Positions 17,040-24,088 of a stretch of DNA of 55,690 bases are shown in pieces. The stretch lies in the NCBI GenBank assembly GCA_021851065.1, contig JAJZJQ010000008.1:1-55690 (forward strand), in the 5' to 3' direction. Origin of the DNA: Microcaldota archaeon (GTDB taxonomy: Archaea; Micrarchaeota; Micrarchaeia; Micrarchaeales; CABMGC01). The translations under genes and the position numbers were made by a program. A model generated the notes under the pieces. The model was not told the DNA's origin and did not search any database. It saw nothing but the letters and a program-made list of their open reading frames with translations. How positions within the stretch are numbered: position 1 is the stretch's first letter; every line of letters begins with the position of its first letter.

Positions 17040-17602
17040 ATATCCTTATGGAAAATGACGACTCAACTGCGGCATGGATGCTGTGCGATGACATCATAAC
17101 GCGAGTCAAGGACGAACTCATACTGGAGGCAGTTGACATACTGCACGAAGAGCTCAAGGCAGGCAGGATAGACCTTAAAGGATATGTCAACGTGCTGCCT
17201 GACAAAGCGCAGGAGCTGCAGCGGGACATGTATCTGATAAACAACCTGGTGCAAAGGGAGCAGGAGATAATCGCGCAATACGCACCATATCTAGATGGCA
17301 ACGGGCAGCACGATTCGGATAAGCTAAGCAGGATAGAGGATCTCAGGAAGTTCGTGCTCTCCGTGAAGGCGATATCCATGCTCATGCGGCTTAGCATAGC
17401 CGCCGAGCGGTGGGCGCTGGACACTGGCAAGTACTCAGCTCTAAGCGATCCGGTGCAGATAATCAAGAAGACTGCAATAATGGCGGACGAGCGCAAGGAG
17501 ATACTCGACTTCGTGCTTTCGCACAGCAAGTTCACCAAGAGCGAGGCTCTGTCAGGGGAAGAGATGGGCATTCTGGCATCTGCAAGGAAGTCCATGGATT
17601 AA
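17036..17602 (+). CDS. Unknown all-helical protein (188 aa)
   Basis: I do not recognise this protein. The whole sequence is predicted helical and acidic/basic mixed (DDIITRVKDELILEAVDIL; LSRIEDLRKFVLSVKAISML), with possible coiled-coil stretches around residues 20-95. There are no metal-binding motifs, P-loop or membrane segments. It is coupled to the preceding gene by a 4-base overlap and followed within 20 bases by the left end of the TnpB element, so any further downstream partner may have been displaced by that insertion. The pair may form a two-component complex; this is inference from the coupling alone. Confidence 0.65.
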   Translation: MNILMENDDSTAAWMLCDDIITRVKDELILEAVDILHEELKAGRIDLKGYVNVLPDKAQELQRDMYLINNLVQREQEIIAQYAPYLDGNGQHDSDKLSRIEDLRKFVLSVKAISMLMRLSIAAERWALDTGKYSALSDPVQIIKKTAIMADERKEILDFVLSHSKFTKSEALSGEEMGILASARKSMD

Positions 17603-17617
17603 CACTGTGAGCTGGAA

Positions 17618-17642
17618 ATCCCACATGCTTTAGCGGTGGGAT
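17618..17642 (+). repeat. Left-end hairpin of the TnpB element
   Basis: ATCCCAC and GTGGGAT pair perfectly (7 bp) around an 11-base loop, as expected of the subterminal hairpin that an IS200/IS605 TnpA would recognise in trans. Confidence 0.6.
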
Positions 17643-17689
17643 GGGAGCTAACCGCAATCGCAAAGGTATATAAAAAAAGAGATAATAAG

Positions 17690-18982
17690 ATGAAAAGCAT
17701 GGAAACGAGGGCCTACAGATTCAGAATCTATCCGGACATAAAACGGCAGAAAGAGATAGACGAAAAACTGCTTCTTGCGCAGCAGTTCTATAACAAACTC
17801 CTCGAAAAATCAATCAGCCCCCATAACCAATCAAAAACAAAAATCTCAATGGCGCAGTTCAACAAATTCAAACAAGAAATAATAACAGAAAACAAGGATT
17901 TCCTAAAACTGTATTCCCAGACATTATGCGAGATAGAATACCGACTACTGAAGGCATGCCAAAACTTCTTCAGAAGATGCAAGGAAGGCGCAAGGAAATT
18001 GGGCTTTGCGAAGTTCAGGTCAAGGGACAGGTACAACTCGATAACCTACCCACAGGACAATGGCTCGTTCTCGATAGAAAAGGGAAGGCTCAGGATTTCA
18101 AGGTTCAGCGGCAGAATCCAGATTGAAAACCATAGGGACAGAACCGGCAAAATCAAGACCCTGACAATCAAGAAGGAAGGAGGGGAGTATTATGCAATCT
18201 TCACCACAGAAAGAGAAGCAGAGCCCCCCAAACCAGAAGTTCCAGTCAATGCCGTCGGGATAGACTTCGGCATCCATAACTTCATCGCAACTTCCGACGG
18301 CCAGCGGCTCGAAAAACCCCAGTTCATGCGGAAAGCGCAGAAGAAGATTGCATTGTGGCAAAGAAGAATGGAAAGAAGAACCAAAAGAGGAAAGAACCGC
18401 AAACTCGCAGGAACACAATCAAAGCGCCGGGAGAAGGCAAAGGAAAAGCTCAACGAAGCATATTCCAGATCAACGCGGCAGAACGAAGATTACATGCACA
18501 AACTTTCCGATAACCTTGTAAGGAAATCGGGCTACAACCTCTTCATCGCCGAAGACCTCAGAATCCAGAACATGATACAGAACCACCATCTTGCAAGAAG
18601 CATCGCCAATTGCGCATGGGGAGGCTTCAGAATGTTCACAGAATACAAATCGCATGAGGAAGGAAAACATTTCATGCTTGTACCTGCGGAAAATTCAACG
18701 CAGGAATGTAGTGCTTGCGGCAACGTAAAGAAAGGGAAAGACAAACTTTCCCTAAAAGACAGGATTTACGACTGCCAGCTCTGCGGCCTAACACTAGACC
18801 GGGACGTGAACGCTGCAAGAGTCATCCTGAAGAGGGGGCTCGCTACCTTCGGACTGAAGGGAAGCAATAACGCTCAGGGAGACGAGACCTCTGCGGTGCA
18901 CGCAAATGCGCCGAAAAGTTCCGTCTGGGAACTGAGAACCGATAAAACACCTCCAATGCATGAGGGGAGGAATCTCCCATGA
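17690..18982 (+). CDS. tnpB: TnpB RNA-guided nuclease of IS605-type element
   Basis: TnpB proteins are RNA-guided DNA nucleases, the ancestors of Cas12. From the ATG at 17690 the protein has 430 residues and begins with the usual ETRAYRFRIYP. The RuvC acidic residues are in place: Asp192 in GIDFG, Glu288 in IAEDLRI and Asp370/Asp372 in LDRDVNAA. The zinc ribbon is intact (CSACGN ... YDCQLCG). The frame is open to 17636, but those residues cross the left-end hairpin and do not match the family. No inactivating change is visible, so the nuclease is probably functional, with its guide RNA made from the 3' end of the element. Its composition is more A-rich than the flanks, as expected of a transferred element. 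Confidence 0.93.
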   Translation: MKSMETRAYRFRIYPDIKRQKEIDEKLLLAQQFYNKLLEKSISPHNQSKTKISMAQFNKFKQEIITENKDFLKLYSQTLCEIEYRLLKACQNFFRRCKEGARKLGFAKFRSRDRYNSITYPQDNGSFSIEKGRLRISRFSGRIQIENHRDRTGKIKTLTIKKEGGEYYAIFTTEREAEPPKPEVPVNAVGIDFGIHNFIATSDGQRLEKPQFMRKAQKKIALWQRRMERRTKRGKNRKLAGTQSKRREKAKEKLNEAYSRSTRQNEDYMHKLSDNLVRKSGYNLFIAEDLRIQNMIQNHHLARSIANCAWGGFRMFTEYKSHEEGKHFMLVPAENSTQECSACGNVKKGKDKLSLKDRIYDCQLCGLTLDRDVNAARVILKRGLATFGLKGSNNAQGDETSAVHANAPKSSVWELRTDKTPPMHEGRNLP

Positions 18983-19025
18983 GCGCAGAGCAAGCCAACA
19001 CCGTTTACTGGTGGGAGGATGTCAC
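18880..19025 (+). ncRNA. Predicted omega/re-RNA scaffold of TnpB
   Basis: In characterised TnpB systems the guide RNA scaffold spans the 3' end of tnpB and the right end, with the guide taken from the flanking host DNA. Here that region holds two consecutive hairpins (18965-18978 and 18999-19013) before GATGTCAC. The guide would then start near 19026. The 5' boundary is arbitrary; this is homology of arrangement, not of sequence. Confidence 0.35.
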
Positions 19026-19056
19026 TAGGCCGGCATGATTCATATATGTGGGTTTC

Positions 19057-19893
19057 ATGCTGCATATTGGCAGACACGTATCCATTGCGGGAAGCATAGA
19101 TCTGTCATTCGACAGGGCCCTGGAGCTTGGCTGCAATGCCATGCAGATATTTGTCACGAATCCGCGCGGCTGGAAGCTCAGCTACCTTGGCAATGATGCA
19201 GTATCGCGCTTCAGGTCAAAGGCAGCGGCCGCTACAGTGCGCGCAGTAGCCCACATGCCATATCTTCCAAACCTGGCATCATCGGATAAGGCCATGCGCT
19301 CCAAGTCAGTGGCATCTCTTGTACAGAACCTGGAGAGATGCGATGCGCTTGGCATAGGGTATCTTGTGGCGCACATGGGCAGCCACATGGGCCATGGCAA
19401 GGAGAGCGGCCTTGAGAATATCACAAACTCCATAAACGAGGCCCTAGGGATCCGCTCAAAATGCATGCTGCTCATAGAGAATGAAGCTGGGCATGCAAAC
19501 AGCCTGGGTGACGATCTTAGGGACATGACTGCTGTGGCAGATGCCGTTGGGGGAGGCAGGCTGGGATTCTGCCTTGACACGTGCCACTTATTTGCTGCAG
19601 GGTACGATATACGCAGCCAAAAGGCGCTAGATAGGACGTTCGAGCAAGTGGATATCGGCAAGGTTCATGCAATACACCTAAACGACGCTAAAATGGGGCT
19701 AGGGTCGCGAAGGGATAGGCATGCGAATATCGGCTTTGGACACATAGGCAGGGAGGGCATGCGCAGCTTCCTTTCATATCCCGGCATAATCTCAAAGACA
19801 CTGCTGCTCGAGACTCCTCTGGGGCCCGAGATAAGCGAGAAGGACGAGATCACACTCGTGCGCAGTCTAGCTGCAGGTCAAACTGACTCATAA
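19057..19893 (+). CDS. nfo: Endonuclease IV (AP endonuclease)
   Basis: This base-excision repair enzyme cuts DNA 5' to abasic sites. The TIM-barrel zinc motifs are all present: HIGRHVSIAGSI, AVAHMPYLPNLAS, YLVAHMGSHMG, LLIENEAG, the signature GFCLDTCHLFAAGYD, VHAIHLNDAKMGLGSRRDRHANIG, GHIGREG and the final LLLETP. The 279-residue length is normal. I start at the ATG at 19057 since the protein homology begins at MLHIGRH; a GTG at 19048 is also possible. The TnpB element ends about 30 bases upstream, so the native promoter may have been changed; a short ATATAT run lies at 19042-19047. It would act after the uracil-DNA glycosylase encoded at 10034. Confidence 0.95.
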   Translation: MLHIGRHVSIAGSIDLSFDRALELGCNAMQIFVTNPRGWKLSYLGNDAVSRFRSKAAAATVRAVAHMPYLPNLASSDKAMRSKSVASLVQNLERCDALGIGYLVAHMGSHMGHGKESGLENITNSINEALGIRSKCMLLIENEAGHANSLGDDLRDMTAVADAVGGGRLGFCLDTCHLFAAGYDIRSQKALDRTFEQVDIGKVHAIHLNDAKMGLGSRRDRHANIGFGHIGREGMRSFLSYPGIISKTLLLETPLGPEISEKDEITLVRSLAAGQTDS

Positions 19894-19936
19894 GCCTTAA
19901 ATACCGGGACAGGCCCAATCTTACGCGGTATATTCG

Positions 19937-20398
19937 ATGGGGCTGAGAGTGCTCGAGCAGCACAGGGAAAAGATCCTTTTGGGCAGGTATGAAAAGGCCT
20001 GCCGTGCTGGCGCAGACCTGAGGTTTTATGATGCAGGACTGCTGTTCAATTCTGTCGGATATGGATACCGCACCACTGTATTTGAAGGCGGCTCTGTCAG
20101 GAAGATGCATGAAGTCGAGGCGCTAGGATGCTATTCCCATGCCGCGCGCAATTTTATACTGGAGTCACTTGTCCGCCAGGATAATGCACAGCCTGCGCAG
20201 AGTGTAGCCGAAACAGTATACATGGCATCCGTAGCTGCGAGCAGCGCAGCGATGGGAGAGAGGTCAAAGGCCCTGCTCGACATCTTCAGCTCCCTAATTC
20301 GCGGAGAAGAAAACAGCGAAGGCACGCGCAACGGATTGCATGCTATTGCCACCAAAATGCTTGAGGAGCAAAGGATGCAGGGCATATCGTACGTCTAA
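19937..20398 (+). CDS. Unknown soluble protein (153 aa)
   Basis: I do not recognise it. It has no membrane segment. Residues 1-60 are mixed helix and strand (FYDAGLLFNSVGYGYRTTVF), and 65-153 are mostly helical (SHAARNFILESLV; AETVYMASVAASSAAMGERSKALLDIFSSLI). A weak TATA (TTAAATA, 19897-19903) precedes it. It lies 34 bases before the HerA-like ATPase gene on the same strand and could be its partner; no domain evidence supports more than that. Confidence 0.6.
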   Translation: MGLRVLEQHREKILLGRYEKACRAGADLRFYDAGLLFNSVGYGYRTTVFEGGSVRKMHEVEALGCYSHAARNFILESLVRQDNAQPAQSVAETVYMASVAASSAAMGERSKALLDIFSSLIRGEENSEGTRNGLHAIATKMLEEQRMQGISYV

Positions 20399-20432
20399 TC
20401 CTGTATAAGCGCATCGCCTGGAAGGCGGTTTT

Positions 20433-22094
20433 ATGATTGGAAAACATGAAATGGTTATTGGGAACATTGTGAGCGAGCTTGGCTGTAGCCTGTTTTCTGT
20501 GGGCAGCAGCCCGCTTAAATGGAGAAGGAAGCATTTCTCGCGCCTTGTGCTGCGCCCTTATGTAGGGGCAAATCCCCACATAATGATAGTGGGCGAGAGC
20601 GGAGGAGGGAAATCCAATGCATGCAAGCTTATCATCGAAAGGCTTGCTGGAAATGGCGCCAATGTTGCCATACTCGATCCGCACAACGAGTATCTTGGCC
20701 TTGGCGGATCCATATCTGCAAAGATCTACGATGCCTCAAGGAGCGGCATAAACATATTCGAGAGCGACGGCATGTCTGAAAAGGAGAAAGCCAGCGAGAT
20801 AACCGGCATGCTCAGGCGCAACTTCAGGCTAGGGGACGTGCAGAGTTACACGCTATACAACTGCATAATGTATACCTATAGGGTGACCGGGGAGCGCGGC
20901 AAGATCCCCACGATGCACGATCTGCTCTATAGTATAAGGGTATTCAAGAGAAATGCAAGGACAGCGGCATACCGCAATACTCTCGAATCCCTTGAGAGAA
21001 GGCTGTCGATAATAGACAGCGGGGCTTTTTCGGCAAGCGCAAGCATGCGCCAAGTGATATCGCACAACAGCGTCTTTCTGCTCTCAAACCTGCATACTTC
21101 CGAAGCCCAGTCAATTTACATAGAGGGATTCCTAAGGAAGATATACACTGCCATGCTTGCATCAGGGTCCAGGAGCAATAAAAACCGGCTCTACGTTGTG
21201 ATAGACGAGGCACAGAAGCTGGGGGATAATCCAATAATCGGCAGGATAGCTGCGGAGGGACGCAAGTACGGGATCGGGATAATAGCGGTGTCGCAGCGCG
21301 CCAAGCCCGTAGACAGGGATCTAAGAGCCAATGTATCTACGTTCATATCATTCGCAGTAAGGGAGCCGGAGGAGCTTAACTACATTGCAAACTTCATAGC
21401 CGGGGGGAATGAGATGGGCAGGTTCATGCAGGTCAAAAAGGCCCTAAGGGGCATAGGCGTAGGCCATGCCGTGGTCTTGGGGATGGGCCATGCTGGTCCT
21501 GTTATAGCTAAGTTCTCAAGGTATAGCGGGGAATCTGCCAATACTGCTTTTGATATGGTTCAGGCGGCGAGAGGGGGCATAAGCCACGCAGATCTGCTGA
21601 GAATTGCGCAGAATCGCATGCCTGCGGATGCCCAGGGATACATAACGGAGCTGGTCGAATCAGGGGAATTGAGAAGCTGCAAGATAGAAGGAGGCAGTTA
21701 TGCCGGCACATGGTACATATCGGATAACCACAACAGCCCGGAGCATGACATATGCACTGGGATAATAAGCAGGCATCTCAAGTCTGCAGGAGTCAGGAAC
21801 TTCGTGCACAACAACTCTTATGGGCCTGATGTCATAGCTTTCAGCCGCGGCTGCAGGATAGCTGTGGAGTACGAAACAGGAAGCAAGAGGACGGACGAAA
21901 GCCTGGCAATGATAAACAGCAGGAAGCCAAAGTACGATGAAACTGTAGTACTCGTCAATGACGCCAGCTACGACAAATATGCTGGCAGGGTGGGCAACCT
22001 GTTCAGATTCTCGGACCTGGATAATGCCACGGAGCGCCTTGCATCAGCTAAGCCTACACCATCCGTATCTGGTCGCCAACCTTCATCCCAGTAG
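20433..22094 (+). CDS. HerA/VirB4-like ATPase with C-terminal nuclease-like domain
   Basis: The 553-residue protein has an ATPase core with Walker A GESGGGKS (54-61), ILDPHNEYLGLG, and Walker B LYVVIDEAQK (about 254-263) followed by GRIAAEGRKYGIGIIAVSQR, typical of HerA/FtsK DNA pumps with a DUF87-like core. Residues about 380-440 look like a winged helix (ISHADLLRIAQNRM; GYITELVESGEL). Residues about 460-490 contain GPDVIAF, then RIAVEYETGSK, which matches the PD-(D/E)xK nuclease pattern (Asp, E-x-E, Lys). Such a protein could move along and cut DNA, or act in conjugation-like DNA transfer. No nurA gene is adjacent. The last 41 bases overlap the convergent DUF192 gene. Confidence 0.8.
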   Translation: MIGKHEMVIGNIVSELGCSLFSVGSSPLKWRRKHFSRLVLRPYVGANPHIMIVGESGGGKSNACKLIIERLAGNGANVAILDPHNEYLGLGGSISAKIYDASRSGINIFESDGMSEKEKASEITGMLRRNFRLGDVQSYTLYNCIMYTYRVTGERGKIPTMHDLLYSIRVFKRNARTAAYRNTLESLERRLSIIDSGAFSASASMRQVISHNSVFLLSNLHTSEAQSIYIEGFLRKIYTAMLASGSRSNKNRLYVVIDEAQKLGDNPIIGRIAAEGRKYGIGIIAVSQRAKPVDRDLRANVSTFISFAVREPEELNYIANFIAGGNEMGRFMQVKKALRGIGVGHAVVLGMGHAGPVIAKFSRYSGESANTAFDMVQAARGGISHADLLRIAQNRMPADAQGYITELVESGELRSCKIEGGSYAGTWYISDNHNSPEHDICTGIISRHLKSAGVRNFVHNNSYGPDVIAFSRGCRIAVEYETGSKRTDESLAMINSRKPKYDETVVLVNDASYDKYAGRVGNLFRFSDLDNATERLASAKPTPSVSGRQPSSQ

Positions 22095-22530
22095 AGTTCA
22101 CAAATCCTGATCTGGCCTCTATGACGTAATCTGCGAACACATGCGGATCGTATATTGTGCAGTTAAGCTGGGCGCTGTCGTATGACGAGCATGGGATTGC
22201 ATTGTATATATACGCTACCGTGTTCCCGTTTACCCATATTATGTCAAGCGGGTAATACGTGTCTTTCATCCAGAATGGATAGTCCGCGCTCGTATTGAAT
22301 ACGAAGAGCTCAAAGGTTGAGTTAGTCACTGTGCGGTTCATAAGGCCCTGTTCCTGCTGCTCAGCCGTAACAGCGACCATGGTGAAGTTATACGTAATCC
22401 CATCGAAGGCAAAGCCGCTGGGCAGGCTTTGAGCAGGCGCATGCGACTGACCAGCCGCATAGTACAAGGCCGCTGCAGCCAGAACAATCGCCGCAGACAC
22501 GCTTATACCTGCAGTAACCATCTTTTTCAT
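22054..22530 (-). CDS. DUF192 family protein, exported
   Basis: The 158-residue protein has an N-terminal signal anchor (about 5-28) and then a complete DUF192 domain: EQQEQGLMNRTVTNSTFELFVF, YPFWMKDTYYPLDIIWVN, a CSSYDSAQLNCTIYDP insertion with two Cys, and ADYVIEARSGFVNSTGMKVGDQI. DUF192 proteins are small beta proteins of unknown function, often periplasmic or extracellular. A strong GGGGAG 4 bases before the ATG at 22530 supports the start. It overlaps the 3' end of the HerA-like gene tail to tail. Confidence 0.88.
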   Translation of the reverse strand: MKKMVTAGISVSAAIVLAAAALYYAAGQSHAPAQSLPSGFAFDGITYNFTMVAVTAEQQEQGLMNRTVTNSTFELFVFNTSADYPFWMKDTYYPLDIIWVNGNTVAYIYNAIPCSSYDSAQLNCTIYDPHVFADYVIEARSGFVNSTGMKVGDQIRMV

Positions 22531-22715
22531 GCTCTCCCCGAAATCCGTAGAAATGATTTAAATATGTTTTAGCCATAGTTTATTTATGGGGATAAGGTAA
22601 TGTTGGCAAAGGGCCAGCACTGATTTGGTCTTTTGCTCTTTTTCTTTTCCATGTCCGTCATGATGTGCTGCAGTAAGCATGTTCCGGGCACGGGCCACCC
22701 GGCAATGTACGGGCA

Positions 22716-22835
22716 TCACAGGCCTATCAGCCACCTGATTACGACATAAATTAGCACCAGTATCATATATACGAAGCTGACGGTAACTGCCAGCTTCAGC
22801 CATCTGGGCCAACTCTTCCTGAATCTTTCTCCCAT
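22716..22835 (-). CDS. Single-span membrane microprotein (39 aa)
   Basis: The frame ATG 22835 to TGA 22716 encodes MGERFRKSWPRWLKLAV followed by a continuous hydrophobic helix rich in Val/Ile/Leu (SFVYMILVLIYVVIRWLIGL). The basic, amphipathic N-terminus would face the cytoplasm. GGGGGT lies 6 bases before the ATG, a usable ribosome-binding site. It starts inside the 3' end of the acidic protein gene (22796-22996), which suggests coupling. The family is unknown. It could assist a membrane complex; nothing in the sequence says which. Confidence 0.5.
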   Translation of the reverse strand: MGERFRKSWPRWLKLAVTVSFVYMILVLIYVVIRWLIGL

Positions 22836-22996
22836 CTCAAACCCCCGGCATTGCCGCGCGTTGCCTGGTTCAGGTTCATCTCCGAAAGTTTTTCTACTAT
22901 GGGCACTTCCTCAAGCTTCTGGAAACCCCTGTCCCTGGCCTCATTCTCCACCAATTTCTCATAATCCCTTACCTCAGCTTCCTCGTCTTCATCCAT
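22796..22996 (-). CDS. Small acidic protein (66 aa)
   Basis: The protein begins MDEDEEAEVRDYEKLVENEA, is highly charged, and is predicted helical in the first half and disordered in the Gly-rich second half. A purine-rich GAGAGAGGA lies 6-14 bases upstream of the ATG. It overlaps the 39-residue membrane protein gene by 40 bases in another frame, so the two may form a small bicistron. It is not recognised; a real gene is likely but not certain. Confidence 0.45.
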   Translation of the reverse strand: MDEDEEAEVRDYEKLVENEARDRGFQKLEEVPIVEKLSEMNLNQATRGNAGGLRWEKDSGRVGPDG

Positions 22997-23097
22997 GTAT
23001 ATCCTCTCTCAGAAGGGCCTTACCGACGCCGGGCATCTGGCCAGATCTGTAAAAAGGCCTGCAGCTTCCATATGGCCTTGGTAGCCGCTGCGCTTCA

Positions 23098-23162
23098 CAT
23101 ATTTATATTTCTTTAGCGAGAATTAATTCAGGTCAGGCAGCGAATGCCGCCTGATGTGGAGG
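23098..23162 (+). promoter_or_regulatory. TATA box and ribosome-binding site of gnd
   Basis: ATATTTATATTTC (23098-23110) is a TATA box, and GGAGG (23158-23162) lies 7 bases before the ATG at 23170. This gene therefore has a leader of about 40 bases and a classical Shine-Dalgarno site, unlike the leaderless genes around it. Confidence 0.5.
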
Positions 23163-23169
23163 CAATTCA

Positions 23170-24078
23170 ATGTTGAACAAAGAGATAGGGGTAGCTGGAT
23201 TGGGGAAGATGGGCAAGAATCTGGTATTCCAGATGCTGTCCAAAGGCTATGCCGTGGCTGCGTACAACAGGTCGCCAGAGCCGCTTGCCGAGGTTGTCAC
23301 AAAGGGTGCCAGGCCTGCGTCAACGATAAAGGAGCTGGTGGAATCGCTCAAGCCCCCTAGGACAGTGTGGTTCATGCTCACGGCAGGCGATGCCACCACG
23401 CAGGCCGTGCTAGAGGCTGCAAAGTACCTTGAGAGCGGCGATACTGTCATAGACGGCGGGAATTCACACTACAAAGAGTCCATCATTCTGAGCGGCGAGC
23501 TCTCAAAGAAGGGGATAAGCTGCCTTGATGCAGGATGCAGCGGAGGACCATCTGGAGCCCTTAACGGCATGTGCATCATGGTTGGCGGTGACAAAAAGGC
23601 GTTCGAGGCGCATGAGCAGCTGCTTAGGGACCTTAGCGTGCCAGACGGGTGCCTTTACACCGGCCCAAGCGGCTCTGGCCATTTTGTGAAGATGGTGCAC
23701 AATGCCATAGAGTACGGTATGATGGAGTCAATAGGGGAGGGGCTTGAACTGGTGCAGGAGGGGCCTTACAAGAATGTCGATCTGGCTGCCGTCTGCAGGT
23801 TATGGAACAACGGGTCAGTTATACGCGGATATCTTGCCCAGCTTGCTGCCAGGGCCCTTGAGAAGGATCCCAAACTGTCAGCCGTAGCCCCATATGTTGA
23901 GGATAATGGCGAAGGGAGATGGGCAGTGCAGACTGCTGTGGAATATGGGGTGCCATTCAATGCAATAAGCAGTTCCCTCTACGAGCGCTTCAGCTCCAGG
24001 TCGGACAACAAGTACGGCAAGAGGGTTCTTGCAGCGCTGCGCCACGAATTCGGCGGGCACGAAGTGAGAAAAGAGTGA
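23170..24078 (+). CDS. gnd: 6-phosphogluconate dehydrogenase, short (decarboxylating) type
   Basis: The enzyme oxidises and decarboxylates 6-phosphogluconate to ribulose-5-phosphate. The 302-residue length matches the short bacterial/archaeal type. Visible are the Rossmann motif GVAGLGKMGKNL, a YNRSPEPL turn, VIDGGNSHYKESI, the substrate motif DAGCSGGPSGA, and the catalytic GSGHFVKMVHNAIEYGMME with its Lys, then SVIRGYLAQL and GRWAVQTAVEYGVP. The Asn-Arg after the second strand points to NADP use. It is followed 10 bases later by a Gfo/Idh-type oxidoreductase in the same direction. With RpiB at 2438 it suggests at least the lower part of an oxidative pentose phosphate route, uncommon in archaea. 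Confidence 0.93.
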   Translation: MLNKEIGVAGLGKMGKNLVFQMLSKGYAVAAYNRSPEPLAEVVTKGARPASTIKELVESLKPPRTVWFMLTAGDATTQAVLEAAKYLESGDTVIDGGNSHYKESIILSGELSKKGISCLDAGCSGGPSGALNGMCIMVGGDKKAFEAHEQLLRDLSVPDGCLYTGPSGSGHFVKMVHNAIEYGMMESIGEGLELVQEGPYKNVDLAAVCRLWNNGSVIRGYLAQLAARALEKDPKLSAVAPYVEDNGEGRWAVQTAVEYGVPFNAISSSLYERFSSRSDNKYGKRVLAALRHEFGGHEVRKE

Positions 24079-24088
24079 GGCGGTATAT

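Larger units (their letters stand above)
17611..19025 (+). mobile_element. Orphan TnpB (IS200/IS605-type) element
   Basis: The element carries only tnpB; no tnpA transposase gene is present. The left end has a hairpin ATCCCAC-N11-GTGGGAT (17618-17642). The right end has a hairpin GGGAG-GAAT-CTCCC (18965-18978) over the tnpB stop and a second CACC-GTTTACT-GGTG (18999-19013), ending in GGAGGATGTCAC (19014-19025), a form of right end often seen in this family. The left GTGGGATGGGAG and right GGTGGGAGGATG resemble each other. Outer boundaries are estimates. It sits between the unknown gene pair and endonuclease IV. Confidence 0.7.

Noticed and set aside
22558-22812. Minus-strand frame of 84 codons
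   Set aside because: It overlaps the 39-aa membrane protein in another frame and has no ribosome-binding site or protein-like features.
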